This document shows positions 11,737 through 24,400 of a DNA stretch of 64,000 nt, piece by piece; position 1 is the stretch's first letter; every line of letters begins with the position of its first letter. The notes beneath the pieces are model-generated. The model worked only from the letters and a program-made list of their open reading frames with translations, ran no database searches and was not told the DNA's origin. Position numbers and translations under genes: made by a program. Source of the stretch: Botrytis cinerea B05.10 (lineage: Eukaryota > Ascomycota > Leotiomycetes > Helotiales > Sclerotiniaceae); contig NC_037323.1 of NCBI RefSeq assembly GCF_000143535.2, positions 1,550,001 to 1,614,000 on the forward strand, read 5' to 3'.

Positions 11737-13213
11737 CTACAAAAGTGCAGCACCAACAAATGTCAAACTAGCAATCAATCCACCAAGGATCATTGGGGTC
11801 TTATCCATTGGGCTCAATGAGTTACCGGCACTGGATTTGGAAGTACTAGTAGCACTGCTACTAGAACCAGTTGCAACAGCGGTAACTGATCCAGATCCAG
11901 CAGAAGCAGTTCCAGTAGAGGTTCCTCCAGCATTTTGGGATCCAGCACCAGTCAAACCAGCACCCTTACCAGCACCCTTTGACATGAGAGCAGCAGCACC
12001 AGATGGGATAGCTGGGAGAGCATCAGAGGTAACGTTCCAGGTAGATGATTGAGCTGGGCAGTCAGAAGCCTTGTTGGTAGAGCTGTATCCACCATCTCCA
12101 GTTGGGTTGGAGGTTCCAGCGAAAGCAGCCTTGAGAGCGGTGAAATCATCTTTGTCGGTGACAGAGTCGCCATCAATCTTTACGAGACCGTACTTGGATC
12201 CTTCCTCGGAGTATTCATAAACGAGACCACCAGAGTAGACGGCAGTCATATCAGTACCGTAGATAGACTTGACTTCTTCGAATTTACGGGTGTTGGTGTT
12301 GCAACCATACTCGGAAAGGCTACCACATGTTAGTTGGGAAATTTTGAAACAGGAAGAGTGAGTTCTTACAAGATAGGAAGACCATAATCAGTGAAGTTCT
12401 TAACCTTTTGATCCCATCCAGAAGTTGTGAATGAAGATGGATCACACCAAGAGTAATCGTTGAAGGCGAAGAAATCACTACGCTCATCATCGGTACCGCA
12501 GTTCATGTATTGAGCCATCTCCAATCTGTTGGAGTCAACATCGGCTGCAGAGTAACCGACTGGGATCGCACGGTATCCACGGCTTCCGATATATTGTCTC
12601 ATATCACGGGTAACGGCCTTGACGTATGGAGCAGCACTGGTTGTGGTGTCATCGTTGATAACCTCATTTCCAGAGAAGAAGGCCAAGACGTTGGTGTAGT
12701 TGGCAAAGGCATCAATGGTAGCAAAGATGTTTTGAAGGTAAACCGAGTTGTAGGAAGGAGCTGGGGTAGCACGGTTCAGGGAGTACAATGGTGTGTTGAC
12801 ATCGAGCACCAAGTAAATTCCTGCATCTGCCAAAGCGGTCATACAGTCATCGTGGTTGGCAGTGTTGTCAACGGAGTAGACACGAACGGTGTTGATACCG
12901 AGCTCCTTGAACTTTGCAATATCACGGGTGCAAGTGCTCTTGTCGGCAATCGGATCGGTGATCTTGGAAGAACCTCCTGGTTGATAATCGACTCCACGGA
13001 TGTAAAATCTGTTGTCACCAGCGAAGAAAGCTATGGCAGATTAGTCAATTATTCTCGACCCCGTCGGATCCAGGTGATCTTACCATTTCCCTTGGTTGTG
13101 ATGGCCGTAAGAGATGAAGATGAAGCTCTGGGGGCCAGATTCTCAACTGGAGATGGAGCAGCCAGAGCAGAGCCAGCAGCGGCCAAAGTAGCGATTGTAT
13201 GGAAAGTCTTCAT
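11737..13213 (-). CDS. GPI-anchored 1,3-beta-glucanosyltransferase (GH72, Gas/Gel family)
   Basis: Three exons, 13213-13084, 13030-12370 and 12319-11737, join in frame to about 457 aa. The enzyme cuts and re-ligates beta-1,3-glucan chains at the outer plasma membrane to elongate cell-wall glucan. Residues 1 to about 18 form a signal peptide (MKTFHTIATLAAAGSALAA). The GH72 domain contains RVYSVDNTANHDDCM, the proton-donor motif FFSGNEV (Glu about residue 166) and the nucleophile motif LPIFLSEYGCN (Glu about 267), which is created across the second intron. After about residue 340 there is no Cys-rich CBM43/X8 domain. Instead there is a Ser/Thr/Gly linker and a C-terminal hydrophobic tail typical of a GPI-attachment signal. 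It therefore matches the Gel/Gas subgroup without the CBM43 module. The start was chosen because the longer upstream ATG adds residues ahead of the signal peptide. Confidence 0.93.
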
Positions 13214-14369
13214 TGTGAGCTGAAAGTGTTGGGAAAGATGCGAAAGAAGTTGACGGTCGAGAGAATCAATGGATCGAGGCAAAGGGAAAAATGGTTACAA
13301 TTGTGAAAAGGGTTGGTGAATGCTCCGAAGTGAGTGAGAAGCAGTTCAAGAAGGATCCAATTAGAAGATTGTTAATAAAATGGCAACTACAACGAACGAC
13401 CGTGCCAAAAAAGTAAATGGAAGAAGGTGTGAGAGGATTGAGAAGAAAGGTTTTGATGAATTAATGGAAGAAGAAAAAGGAACTGAGAGCGAGACAGAAG
13501 AGAGTTTTATTAAAAAGGGATGCGTCCAGAATATCTGGAAGAATTCACAGCACAGCCAAGATTAGCTAATTACCTGCACTTCTAGACTTACCAGTTGCAC
13601 CAGAGGCCAATCCACGCAGCCTCTCTCCATGCCTTTCCCTAGTGGTGACGTGCGCTAAGCCCAATGGGGTATCGATCTCTCCCGCTCATAGTGATAATCA
13701 GGAGTTTAAGCTTGGCATTCAAGGTTTAGAGTTATTTAATGGGTCCGAACTTTATCAAGGACCAGGAGTATTTGCGGCCAATCACGACTCCGCTGTAACG
13801 TGATTGGACGTCTGGGTCGGGAAGGGCTCGTGTTGATGTTTATTTTGAGAGATGGATACGGCAGGGCGTATGGATGGTGTGGTGCAGAAATAAATGCAGT
13901 GAGGCATGGAAATAATACATGTGAGTACGAAGGAGTACGAAGGTGTACGAAGTGTGTCCGAAGTGAAGTATGCTAAAATGTCTCTCCTTCTCTCATCGTC
14001 TGACCAGTAATGTCATGGAAGAGCAGAGCACAGCCTCAATACTGCAATCCTCCATTGCATTGCTCTCAGTATATTCCTCTGACATCATCACGTGCACATC
14101 ATCCTCGTCCTCACCCTCACCATCCTCGACTCACGATCATCGCCTTCATCAATCTAACTTCCACCTCCAATCATACGGCATCACATCATCATCAAACGAC
14201 CTTGGGTTCATGGAACATCGTCACCAAACAATCACTCCCACCTCTCCCATCCCAACTAAAGATAAAACACCAGCTCCATTCTTTTGATCTCCACTCGCAC
14301 CCACTCGCATCCACTCTCCATAATTCCCCAAGAAAACGAAGCAGAGCGCATCGTGTATCCAAGATCAAA

Positions 14370-14402
14370 TCATCAATCATCAATCATCAATCATCAATCG
14401 TC
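14370..14402. repeat. Heptamer repeat (ATCATCA)n-like
   Basis: Four to five tandem copies of TCATCAA/ATCATCA. Confidence 0.85.
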
Positions 14403-15380
14403 AGTCTCCTGGGGGATCCACTCTGGCGTCGGCGTATCCACACCTGACTCAAATACTCAATTCTCAAACATTCCATCATCATCAAATCACAATCAGGATC
14501 ATTCTCTCCATTCTCATCTCGCGGCAATCAAGATTCAAACCTCAAAATCAACCACAAGTCAATCAGCATCCAACTTTCGAATCCTACCTGACCTCCCTGA
14601 CCTCCGCAGCCTCGTCCTACACATCACCAACTCCTCAAACAAACCACAATCAATTCCAATTTCCCATGATCTTTTGATTCACTCACAATCATGCTCAACA
14701 GCGTCTAACTCCTTCTTCTTACTACACTACATACTCATCCAACAACCCCTGCCCCTTCCTCCCCATCTCCCGAATCCCAAAACTTCCACAGAACGAATTG
14801 CCGATTCCTTACCACAAGGATAGACGTTCCATATTCACATTTGTCAACACATCCTTTCCATCCTTTGATCTGCAAAGGGGTTTTCATTTCTCCCTTCTCC
14901 CTTTTCTGATACGAGGTAACTGTTTTTAGGGGTCGTATTGATTACTGTATGATTTGATTTGATATGCCACAACAAAAAGGGATCAAGATCTTTTGATTCT
15001 AGAAGCTGATTTTTACACATCCTATATATATACCACCAACCCGTGCTACCTAACTAATATAAGACTCGAGGAAATTCGAAATCTCACACGAAAATAAGAA
15101 TGAACGACATGTGATTTTAAATCAATTCTCACGAATGAAGATCATCAAACTGTCTGAACTGTGTCTTTTAGTCGCGTTTCATATTCTTTTTACATGACCT
15201 ATTCGCTTTTATTATATACCTTTTTCTATCTTACCTTGTATTTAATTGATATTATCATTCTTTATTCATTGTAAGTAGCAAGAGCGAGCAATCAATCAAT
15301 CACACTCCAAACTTCTAAACCTCTACAAACCTCCAACCCTTCCAACTCTACATCAATTTCAAAGGTCGAGAAGGAGAGGC

Positions 15381-16960
15381 ATGTCTGTCTGTCTGTCTGT
15401 CTGTCTTCCTTCCTTCCCTTCTTCCTTCCTCCTTCCTTCCTACAGACCCAAAGACGCCTGTCTACCTACCTACCTACCTACCTACCTACCTACCTCAATT
15501 GACTCAAACAATCAATCAATCTACCCTACCCCAAGACCAAAACCCGCTCTTTTGTTCGTGTTTTGTTTACCTAGGTATCTGTTGCCAATTCCTGGGTATT
15601 ACCTATCATTTACCTATTACCTAGACATTTAACAGTAACAGTAACAGTAATAGTAACAGTAACAACAATAGCTTGGATGTCCTTGGATGTCCTTGGCTTT
15701 CTTGGATAGATGAATAACAAGAGAATCGGAGTGGAAATTGGATTGAATTGGATTGGATTGGATTGGAATCGAAGTGAGATGAGATGAGATGAGATGAGAT
15801 GAGATGAACTCCTTTCCTTTCCTTTCCTTTCTCTTCTCTTCCGCTACTCTTTACCTCCTCCTTCTCTTTACCTTCTCTTTGCATACCTACTCCTCAAAGA
15901 ATATATAAAAATAAATAAATATATAAACAGACACGGAAATAAAAATAAATCATCATCATCGTCATCATCATCCTCATCATCATCATCATCATCATCATCC
16001 TCATCATCATCCTCATCATCATAATCATGAGAGAGAGAATAGAAAATAGATGAATTAACAAAATTTCTCGGGATTCTTGAATTTCTCAAAATCCTGAGAT
16101 TTCTGAGGATTTTCCATACCGAGGCGCTTGGGAGTTGATGTGGGAGGTTTCTCTTGGGGGGTCTTGGGGGGTCTTGGGTTGGTGTATTGGTTTGGTGTGT
16201 ATTAGGCGAGTGAGTGAATGTGAATGTGATTGTGAATGAGTGAATGAGTAAAATTAGATAGATAAATACTTTGAATAAGTTAGATAAGTTATTTGAATAT
16301 TTATTAAAAATACTACCCCGCATGGTATGCCCCCCATTCGAATATCGTATATCTAGGTAGGTACAGAGAGAGGATTTGATTTGATTTGATTTGATAAACT
16401 ATAATATAAGATGGAAGATTTCTCGATCTCTATTTATCTATCTGATCATTCTTTCTTTATTTTTATTTTTATTTTTTTGAAATATAAGTAAATATATAGA
16501 TAAATCAAATCTCTTGTTAAAATCTTTTTTTTTCTTCTTCTTCTTCTTCTTCTTTTTTTGATATAGTAAAGTATAGTTAAGTATAGTTAGTTACTTGTTG
16601 TTTATATTTATAAAAATATATAGGTAGATAATATAAACAATCTTATAGAATCCAAGCAGGCGATTTCTTTCTTTCTTTCGTTCTATTTTTAGAAGAAGAT
16701 TCGCGGTCTGGTTTGCGGTTTGCGATTTGTTGTTTGGTTGGTTGGCTGGTTGGTTGGTCGATTGATCCCCTGCTGGCTGGGTTTGGGTCTGGGTTCTGTA
16801 TGAGTGATGTATGTACCTATGTATGTATGTACGATGTAATAAGTATGATGTTATGTATGTAAGTTACGATATGCGATAATACCTACCTACCATGCATGAT
16901 AAGTATACCCGTACCACCCATACCATACCATACCATACCATACCATACCATGCCATATCG
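15381..16960. repeat. Cluster of unrelated microsatellites
   Basis: Successive short tandem repeats: (TGTC)n near 15381-15405, (CTAC)n near 15460-15493, (GTAACA)n near 15630-15665, (GATTG)n near 15740-15763, (GAGAT)n near 15776-15806, (CTTTC)n near 15810-15830, (ATC)n 15949-16026, (GATTT)n near 16374-16393, (CTT)n near 16534-16552 and (ACCAT)n near 16917-16951. The number of different units in 1.6 kb is unusual. Confidence 0.9.
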
Positions 16961-17860
16961 GGCGGGCGAAGAATTCACTATGATAATACAATAATGAAAA
17001 ATACGAAGTCAGTACGTGATCGCTACTGAGGGGTAAAAAAAAATAAAAATAAAAAAATGAACGTGTATTGATTGATTGATTGGTTGATTGGTTCTCGATG
17101 TATAAATAGGTATGTAATTCAGTGTTGTGTTGTACAAGATTACGGATTGATGTATCAGACAGGTGGCTTGTCTTGAAGCTTTGTTTGTTTGTTTTTCTTT
17201 TCTTTTTGTTTTTGGGAGGGGTTGGTGGTTCTGGTTGGTGGTTTGCATTGGGAAATTGTGAGGGGGTGTTTCTGAGTGATGGTTTGGAGACTTTTGGGGG
17301 AGTATTTGTTTTTGTGGGATGGATGAATGGATGGATGGATGTACTAGGTAGGTATCGCTGTTGTGTTCATTTGTGAGAGGTACATACGTATATAGGGAGG
17401 TTGGGACTAGATGACATCATTTATTCTTCCCCGGGTTGAGGAGTGACGGTGGGAGATTTGGGTAAGGGAGGGAGGGGAACGGAGCGAGTGCTTGAATATC
17501 TTCCAAGGCAATGAGTGGCGGATTAGTTCTCCATTCATGCTAGATTCTTGATATAGCTTGAGTCGAGAATGATTCTTACAGCGGTATGGTATTATGTGCT
17601 CGAGATCTGGCCATCCTCGAATTTGGAATCGTTGCTTTTTCCTTTCTCGAAGATGATTTTCATCTATTCGTCATGCAGTTTTGTCTGTTGGTGAAAGTTG
17701 ATATACAGCAAGCGCTCTATATTTCTCTCACCTATGTCTATATCCATATACAATATATTGCAACAGTGCAACACAATGCAACTTCTTTCGAAGGCTGCAA
17801 AGAAAACATAGACAAGCTCAACAGACTCCCCTCCCAAACCCTCTACTCATCTCAACTCAA

Positions 17861-18805
17861 CTACCAATCACAACCCTCCGCCAAAACCCCCGCCAACTCC
17901 TCCAACCACTTCCGATCCACCTCATCAAACCCCTCCTTTACCCCACAATCCACATCAATAATCGCCTTCACCACCCCATCCACCACAATCGGTACTACAA
18001 TCTCACTTTGACTAGCGGCATCACATGCAATATGACCCGGAAACTTTTCCACATCGGCAACGAGCTGCGTAGTCTGAGTCGAGGCGGCGGTACCACATAC
18101 ACCGCGGGAAAAGGCGATGGTTTGACAAGCAACTTTTCCTTGGAATGGGCCGAGGATTAGAGAGGGCTTGGAGGGGGTGGAGGTGGGGTCAAGGGTGTAG
18201 AATCCTGGAATGGGTAAGTTGACGAGTTTGGGAAGGGAAGAGAAGGAAGAGACGAACCAGCCCAGTTTACTTCTGAAGAGGGGGAGGGAAGAGATTTATA
18301 TGCGTGCCATAGTAATGAGGCTGCGTTTGATAGATTGCTATTTCCATTGCCGTTTCGTTATTCAATATTCTTTACATATCATCTAACCAAATCACGTCAT
18401 ATCACTTGATATAACGACTCTAAAAAACTGGAATATTTACCACACCTATATCCCATTAGTAGCTACTCATACTCAATTGATTCACTCTTCTCAACATCGA
18501 CAATCCCAATTCTTAACCAAAGAGAAAGAAGACGAAAAATGAATACATACCCAATTCCTCTGTCCATCAATTAATCCTCTCGCTTCGTCTAAAACCTGCG
18601 CATACGCTTCCGCTTTACTGATATCGGCTTTGAAAGTCGATGAGTCGGCGTGTACCTGTGGGTTTGGGAATGGAGTGTTAGTTTGTGCTTTGGTATTAGA
18701 TGAGACGAGACGAGATGAGATGAGATAGAGTTCTGGATATGCTTTTCTCGTGTGTTTCACTGTGAAGTTGAGTTTTGGGTTTGGACTTGGGGGTGTCTAT
18801 ACCAT
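17861..18805 (-). CDS. Free methionine-(R)-sulfoxide reductase (fRMsr, GAF domain)
   Basis: The GAF-type enzyme reduces free methionine-R-sulfoxide with thioredoxin in the cytosol. The C-terminal exon (18204-17861) holds the family signature: LILGPFQGKVACQ, FSRGVCG, FPGHIACD and SEIVVPIV, then AIIDVDC and WLEELAGVLAEGCDW at the end. The three cysteines of VACQ, GVCG and IACD correspond to the reductase cysteines of the yeast and E. coli enzymes. An upstream exon (low end 18258) gives SLLWHAYKSLPSPSSEVNWAG. Exon 18655-18551 gives HADSSTFKADISKAEAY...LIDGQRNW. The start appears to be a lone ATG codon (18805-18803) followed at once by an intron to 18656. The junction between RNW and SLLWHAYK is not resolved: canonical splice sites lose or shift a few residues. 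The function is well supported; the exon structure is less certain. Confidence 0.85.
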
Positions 18806-19471
18806 TGTGAATCTTTCTCTCGGAGATACTTGCTCGGACGGCTCGGTTCGGGATCGGAGCGTTAGGAGACAAGAGATTGAGAATGGAATAGGCGGGATGC
18901 AGTGAAAAGCTTGGATAGTTAAGGTTGTGAACTCAAAATCGTGGGTGAGTGTGCGCTTCTTCTTATTTTGCATATGGGAGGGGGAGGATCAGAGATTGAT
19001 GGGTGGTCTGTGCGTTTGGTGAGTGGATTTTCATTGCGTGAGGTCTCGTGATTTGGAGGTTTAGATTGTGAGGATTGAGGGTGGAAAATTAGAACATTTA
19101 AAATTTCGTTGTTAATTCTATTTTTTAGTATTTTGGATTGGTGCTCTAGTGGAAATGTAAGAAGATTTTTAGTTTATGTTTCTTACTTCCTTAGGTATAT
19201 TCGAAATGTTTTTTTGATAGTGTTATTCGAGTTCGAAATAATGTTGAGTTTGAGAAAATCCATGTTGGGCGAGTTTGGTGTGCCGTCCGGCTGGAGTCCA
19301 ACTGACCAAAGCTACTCTCTTACATACTAATAACTTATTCAGTGGGCAATCTTGTCATTTCATTAAATTGAATCTCAAGAAATGAGAGAAAAGTCATTCG
19401 ATTCCTTCATTCTCTATCAAAATTTTAATGCATGCTTACTAACAATTTACATATTCATCTAATTATCCCAA
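18806..19471. other. Intergenic, no gene seen
   Basis: AT-rich spacer between the fRMsr start and the 3' end of the glutathione-transferase gene. The one plus-strand frame (19109-19330) has no recognisable feature. Confidence 0.5.
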
Positions 19472-20219
19472 TTAGACATTCTCTCTGTCTCTTCTCTTCT
19501 CAACAAACTTCTGCTCTCCCCAGAAAGGGCTAAGATGCTGATGTTTGATAGTCCTCTCATACCATCTCACAACTTGGGGAAATCTTTCTCTCATCTCTAC
19601 ATCGATGATCTGATCAAACCCCCAATACAAAGAAGCAGCAACCGAAATATCCGCCAAGCTAATATCTTCCGTCCCAGAAACATACATGTGTTTACTCAAC
19701 TGACCCTCCAAAACTCCCAAAAGAAGCACTAATCTTCCCATGGCTCCATCCTCTGCCCCTTTCTCAAAAGGCCCAAATCCAGATCTCCAGAATATCAGCG
19801 TGGTCATAGGATTAAAGATCTCATCATTAGCAAAAGATATCCATTGACGAATGGTCGCGCGTTCTTTGACATTTGATCCTAGTAGTTGGTTCGCAGCAGG
19901 GCCGCTTTCGGCGGCATATTGGGCAATAGCATCCGATTCGAAGAGATGGAAAGAGGAGGTAGCATCCTTAAATGCGGGGACACGACCAAGTGGGAAGTCG
20001 GAGAGAAATTCGGGAGTTCGGTTGGTTTGGAAGAAGACGAATTCGGGGAATAGATCAATGGTTTTGTGGTTGAAGGCTGCTGCGGCTTGGATCTGGAAGG
20101 TGGTGTGTTAGATCGAGGGTATGGTATGGGATATCTAGATTAGGAGTTCCTAGGTCTTAACTAACCTTCATTGTACGAGGGTTGTCGGGGTATGTGTACA
20201 CAGTTCCGAGAGATGACAT
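19472..20219 (-). CDS. Glutathione S-transferase-like protein (eEF1B-gamma/GST type)
   Basis: Two exons, 20219-20166 and 20092-19472, join in frame (phase 0) to 224 aa. The N-terminal thioredoxin-like half contains YTYPDNPRTMKIQAAAAFN, then the cis-Pro/GSH-binding segment GRVPAF and the following FESDAIAQY, matching the usual VPxL...ESxAI pattern. The C-terminal all-helical half contains the N-capping-type motif LADISVAASLYWG, typical of GSTs close to the eEF1B-gamma N-terminal domain. This fits glutathione conjugation or peroxide detoxification in the cytosol. It is too short for a full eEF1B-gamma, which has a further C-terminal domain. There is no targeting signal. It sits head-to-tail with the fRMsr gene; a shared redox role is only a suggestion. 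Confidence 0.85.
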
Positions 20220-21186
20220 CTTGAATTAGAAGCAATGGGTGATAGAGCGGAAGAGATTTTAAGATCTTGTCGTCAATTCGTCGCGTGAATCTAAGTACTA
20301 AATGTCGTGTTTACCCCTTCAAGTGGGAAGTAAACTATTTATACCTTTCCCTCTTTTCTCTTTTCTCTTTTCTCCCCTCTCTCTTCATACTGATACAGTA
20401 TTTGTAATTGAGTTTTTGATTGCTGTTGGTAACTAATCATCTTCTGCTAATCCTGGCCTCTCTATACTGTGAATCCCGTTGTATCTTTCTGAGGTTTGGA
20501 TGCCCCAGTTAATAGGCGGTGTGCCAGGGGTTTCGCCGATACCAATAAGTTCAACTATCTGATAACAACTGCGAAGTAAAATTGTAGAGCCATACAATTT
20601 GGAAGAAAATTTAAACATATGTCAGTGACTTGCATGCTCCGCAGAAACCTCCGAGGCACCAATTCTTAGTACTCGGATTTAACCGCCCTCTGCGTAAGCG
20701 AAATAACAGGGGCCGGAACTGAGTATTTTCAACAAGCCTTTATAACACATTTATTATTTATAAATTCTATATTAAATGTAGACTTACATAAGACTTCGAA
20801 TAAATAAGAGCTGAAGTTTCGTTTCATTATTTCAGATCTTATTAATTTCTTTAAAACTGATTTGATATCTCAAATTAATTCGTGAGATAGTAGTACTCAA
20901 CTCGGGCCTCTTATTACGCTTACGTGGAGCCGCCTTCTAAAACGGCATCGCTAAACTAGTCGACTGCATGCGACTGACAATCCTATCACGCTAGTATTAT
21001 GCAAATTTTTGAAATGCGAGATGAACGCTACAAGTTTACAAATCATCACATAGAATCTTTGTATTTAGAATTAAAAATCCGAAGAATACTTTCACTATTC
21101 TAAGAGAGAGAGAAAGAATACCCCATCATTTATTCTTGAGGATACCTTGGTTCGTTATCTTCTAGATCTATGTAGTATATATATAA
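20220..21186. other. Intergenic, no gene seen
   Basis: AT-rich DNA left of the retrotransposon. It includes short CT-rich runs near 20345-20385, which form part of the upstream region of the minus-strand transferase gene. No supported coding frame. Confidence 0.5.
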
Positions 21187-21191
21187 ATACC

Positions 21192-21354
21192 TGTTGGTAT
21201 CACCATGGGGATGGTGAAGTCAATATAGTACTATGGTTCACACTGTTGTAATATTGCTTAGGGTTCTAAAAGCTAGGACTACGAAACGTATTGCTGTAGT
21301 GCCGAAAGGCGCTAGCGCAAGCGCTAGCACGGTCACATGATCCCTATCCCGACA
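21192..21354 (-). repeat. 3' LTR of the copia element
   Basis: 163 bp, identical to the copy at 27414-27576. It contains the inverted repeat GCTAGCGC-aa-GCGCTAGC (about 21311-21328). The sequence just inside it is only mildly purine-rich on the element's sense strand; a clearer purine run (GGCAGGGGGAG) lies about 90 bp further in, right after the stop codon. Confidence 0.95.
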
Positions 21355-21461
21355 CTGGCAACTCTCTAAAGTCGCTGGTAACGTGTCCTTCTAGCTAATT
21401 CCTTAAATTCCTTTGTGTAACCACCTTCCTTCCTAGTCTTACACTCCCCCTGCCACGCCTT

Positions 21462-24400
21462 CTAGTCTCTGTCAACCCACTCTGTGACCTTGATCGTGAT
21501 GGTGTTGTTGTCGACCAGGTCCTTGAGTGCTTGACACGGCTTTGACTTAGTCATCGCGTCTGCAGGGTTAGATTCTCCATCAATCCACTTGATCTCCACA
21601 ATCTCTCGTTTCTCATATGCTTCTCGAATCGCCATAACGTCAATCATTAGTCTCTTTTCATTAGTGGTACCAAGCTTCGTGAGACAGTCATAGAGTGACT
21701 TAGAATCGATGCATATGACTAATGGTATCTTGCGTGCTGGGAAGATCTTGTCGACTGTGCCTTTGATTGCTGCACTGATATCAAATCCTAAGACCATTCC
21801 GTAGAGTTCTGAAGCCAATACGCTTCTGGTAACTCTCTTGCACTTGATTGATGACCAATGGATGATGTTAGCTTTGTCGTACTTGTCCATTAATACAATG
21901 ATGTATCCTATCTGGGAGGACAGATCTTTGTTGTTAGCAAAAGAAGCATCAGTGAATGCAACCAGTTTGAGAGAATCCATATGGAGTGGTACGAATTGCA
22001 ATCCTCTTTCTGAATTGTCGATCTGCCATTGAATGCGCTTATTAAGGGTGTTAGCATCCTCTTCCTTTGGGTTAACTGTTTGTGCAGCAAAGGAAAGATC
22101 GAAAGCTGCTTCTGGTTGACACATGGTTGCGACATATGCTCCACGGGCACGTTGTGCGACATACTGATCCTTTGCCGTTGCTGACTTTCTCAGTTTTCCA
22201 CGGGTTCCATGCATATCAGAAGGTTCTGTTTTGACAAGTCGTAAGTTCTCGCATTGCTTCTGTTGATTAAGGTAGATTGATCCATTCTCGTGCTGAGTGA
22301 TTAGACCTCCGTTGAACTTGAGTGGTGTACTTGATGTCAGTGTTTCACGTTCTTTTGCCATAAACTTCGCATTCTTAAGCTCAGTTTGCTCGCGATCTGC
22401 GAACTCCTTATTGGCAACAATGAGAGTATCGTCCGTTTGGAGTCCTACAATGCCAAATGCTGTATCGTCCTTGGTTGTGTGCAAAAGGCATGGGTCATAT
22501 GTCGATTGTACCATTTTGAGAGCGTCAGTATGGTGCTTGTGGTAGGTGCTGAACCAATGATTGCCCGCTTCCGGGACGCCATATAATGGTCGTACAACTT
22601 GCAGGATAAAGCCCTCAGGGACGTCCATCTCTGCTGGTGGTCGTGCATAAAATTTTCGAACTAAATTAGATGCCGATTGTGTATATGCTTGGGTGATGTC
22701 GCGAATGCTCATGGTTACCTCGTTCTTGGGTAGCATTGCCATCACGGATAGCATGATACGTTGGCTAACGCGTTGTATGGTAGGTGATTGCGTCAAAACA
22801 GCGCTCTTCCCTTGATCCTTCCATGCTTGTATGACTAGTCGAGACTTTGGGAATGCCTTGTCGGTTCCTTCATTCTTAATCTCATCAACGAATCGTGAGT
22901 TGAATATTCTTGTGTTCTCGGGTACGTCCACGAGTTTGACGAGTCGAAATACGCCGTTCTCCATTAGTCCATTGACCTCCTTTCGTCTTGATTCAACGAA
23001 AATTGTAGATGTTGGGGGTACGGCAGATGCTGCATAGCATTCAGTGTATTCGATGTCATCAATTTCATCTTCGTCCGGAAGGTAGAGTGCTAAACTCGGT
23101 GGTGTTTCGTGTTCTTCGCTCTCACTAGAGAAGAATGTTTGTGCATTCGCATGGGCTCGTAGTAATCGTATTGGTGGAATTCTGACCTGTAAAAGACTGC
23201 GACCCTGTGGGCCATTAGTTTCATTTGAAGGGGGTTCTTCAGTGCTAGGAGGAGGCTGCATAACTTCGCGAACTTCTTGCGAAGTTACATCATCAGGGTT
23301 TTCTTGTAAAATAGTCCCTCCATCCTCTTGTTGCACAGGTTCGATATGTTCAGGTTCTCCCTGGGGTCGATCCTGCTCTTCTTCGACATGAGGCTTAACC
23401 TGAGTGGTACGAAACTCTGTTGGTCCACTTGACAGCTTCACAGTACATATCTGATCCCTAATGCCTAGTAAATGGTGTGGTCCCGTCCAACCCTTATGTT
23501 CTCTCCATACCCAGACCTTCGAGTTGATAGGTAGGTCGTACAGAGCCATTGTGGATGGTCCATTGCGTTGGCTTAGAGCATCTGAAACTTGTCGTGTAGC
23601 CCGTAGTTTATTGATCTCGTTCATCGCCTTTCTGATCGCAGATTGTCGTTGCAGAACTGTAGGTGCTGGTGGGTCAAGATCGGCCATTCGAGGATATGCT
23701 CCAAAAACTAGGAGTGTTGGAACCAATCCATCTGGTCCTGCAGTGTCGTTTACTGCCTTCACAGCCATTTGTAGCATCATCTCCTTCGTTGTTGAACTCT
23801 CCAGCTCGCTAGCGATGATGGCGTACGCGCGCTTGATGACTGCATGGTATCGTTCGACTGCACCGATTGACCAATGGGCTTCGATTGGGACACTTTTTGT
23901 CTTCGTCGACATGGTCGCCGCATACTGGATAAACTCCTTGCTGACGAAATTCTTTCCAGCATCATGTATAATGTAATCCGGTGGACCGGTGTAGGTGTCC
24001 ATCCAGCACTTCCTAAGTGTATCAAATGTGTGCTTCGCACTGATGTTCGTTAACCACTGTGCTGCTTGAAATCGTGTACCTTCGTCGATAACGTGTAGAA
24101 TCGGACTAGTGTCGATGTACATCACATCCACTATGATGGAATGGTTGAAATCGACATCATCCTTTAGACTGAACTTGAATCGACCGGGTGATTTACCGTG
24201 TTTCTGGCAGTATTGGCAGAACTTGGTAAGTTTGTCGATCTCTTGTTGCGAGACATCGCTATGGCCGGCTCGTTGCAGCACTCGTAAGAGTCTGTGGGCT
24301 GATGGATGACCAAAGCGACGGTGCAGACGACGTAATTCTATATCAGTAAGATAGCACTCATTATCATCAATGGTTTGTTGCACGAATTGTTGCACATTTA

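Larger units (their letters stand above)
13214..17860. other. Long gene-free, microsatellite-rich intergenic region
   Basis: The left part is the upstream region of the GH72 gene. The rest contains many short frames (for example 13970-14823 on the plus strand and 16323-15621 on the minus strand), all dominated by Ser/Pro/His-rich or repeat-encoded sequence. None has a domain or plausible splice structure. I see no RNA gene. Confidence 0.6.

Noticed and set aside
13970..14823. Plus-strand frames rich in Ser, Pro, His and Asn
   Set aside because: Low-complexity CATCA/TCAATC sequence keeps several frames open at once. No domain, signal or splice structure is visible.
15621..16323. Minus-strand frames with Asp/Glu runs and hydrophobic starts
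   Set aside because: The acidic run comes from the (ATC)n microsatellite and the rest is repeat-derived.
21436..21460. Purine run after the copia stop codon as the true LTR border
   Set aside because: The matching sequence is absent outside the other LTR, and the ATACC duplication fixes the border at 21354/27576.
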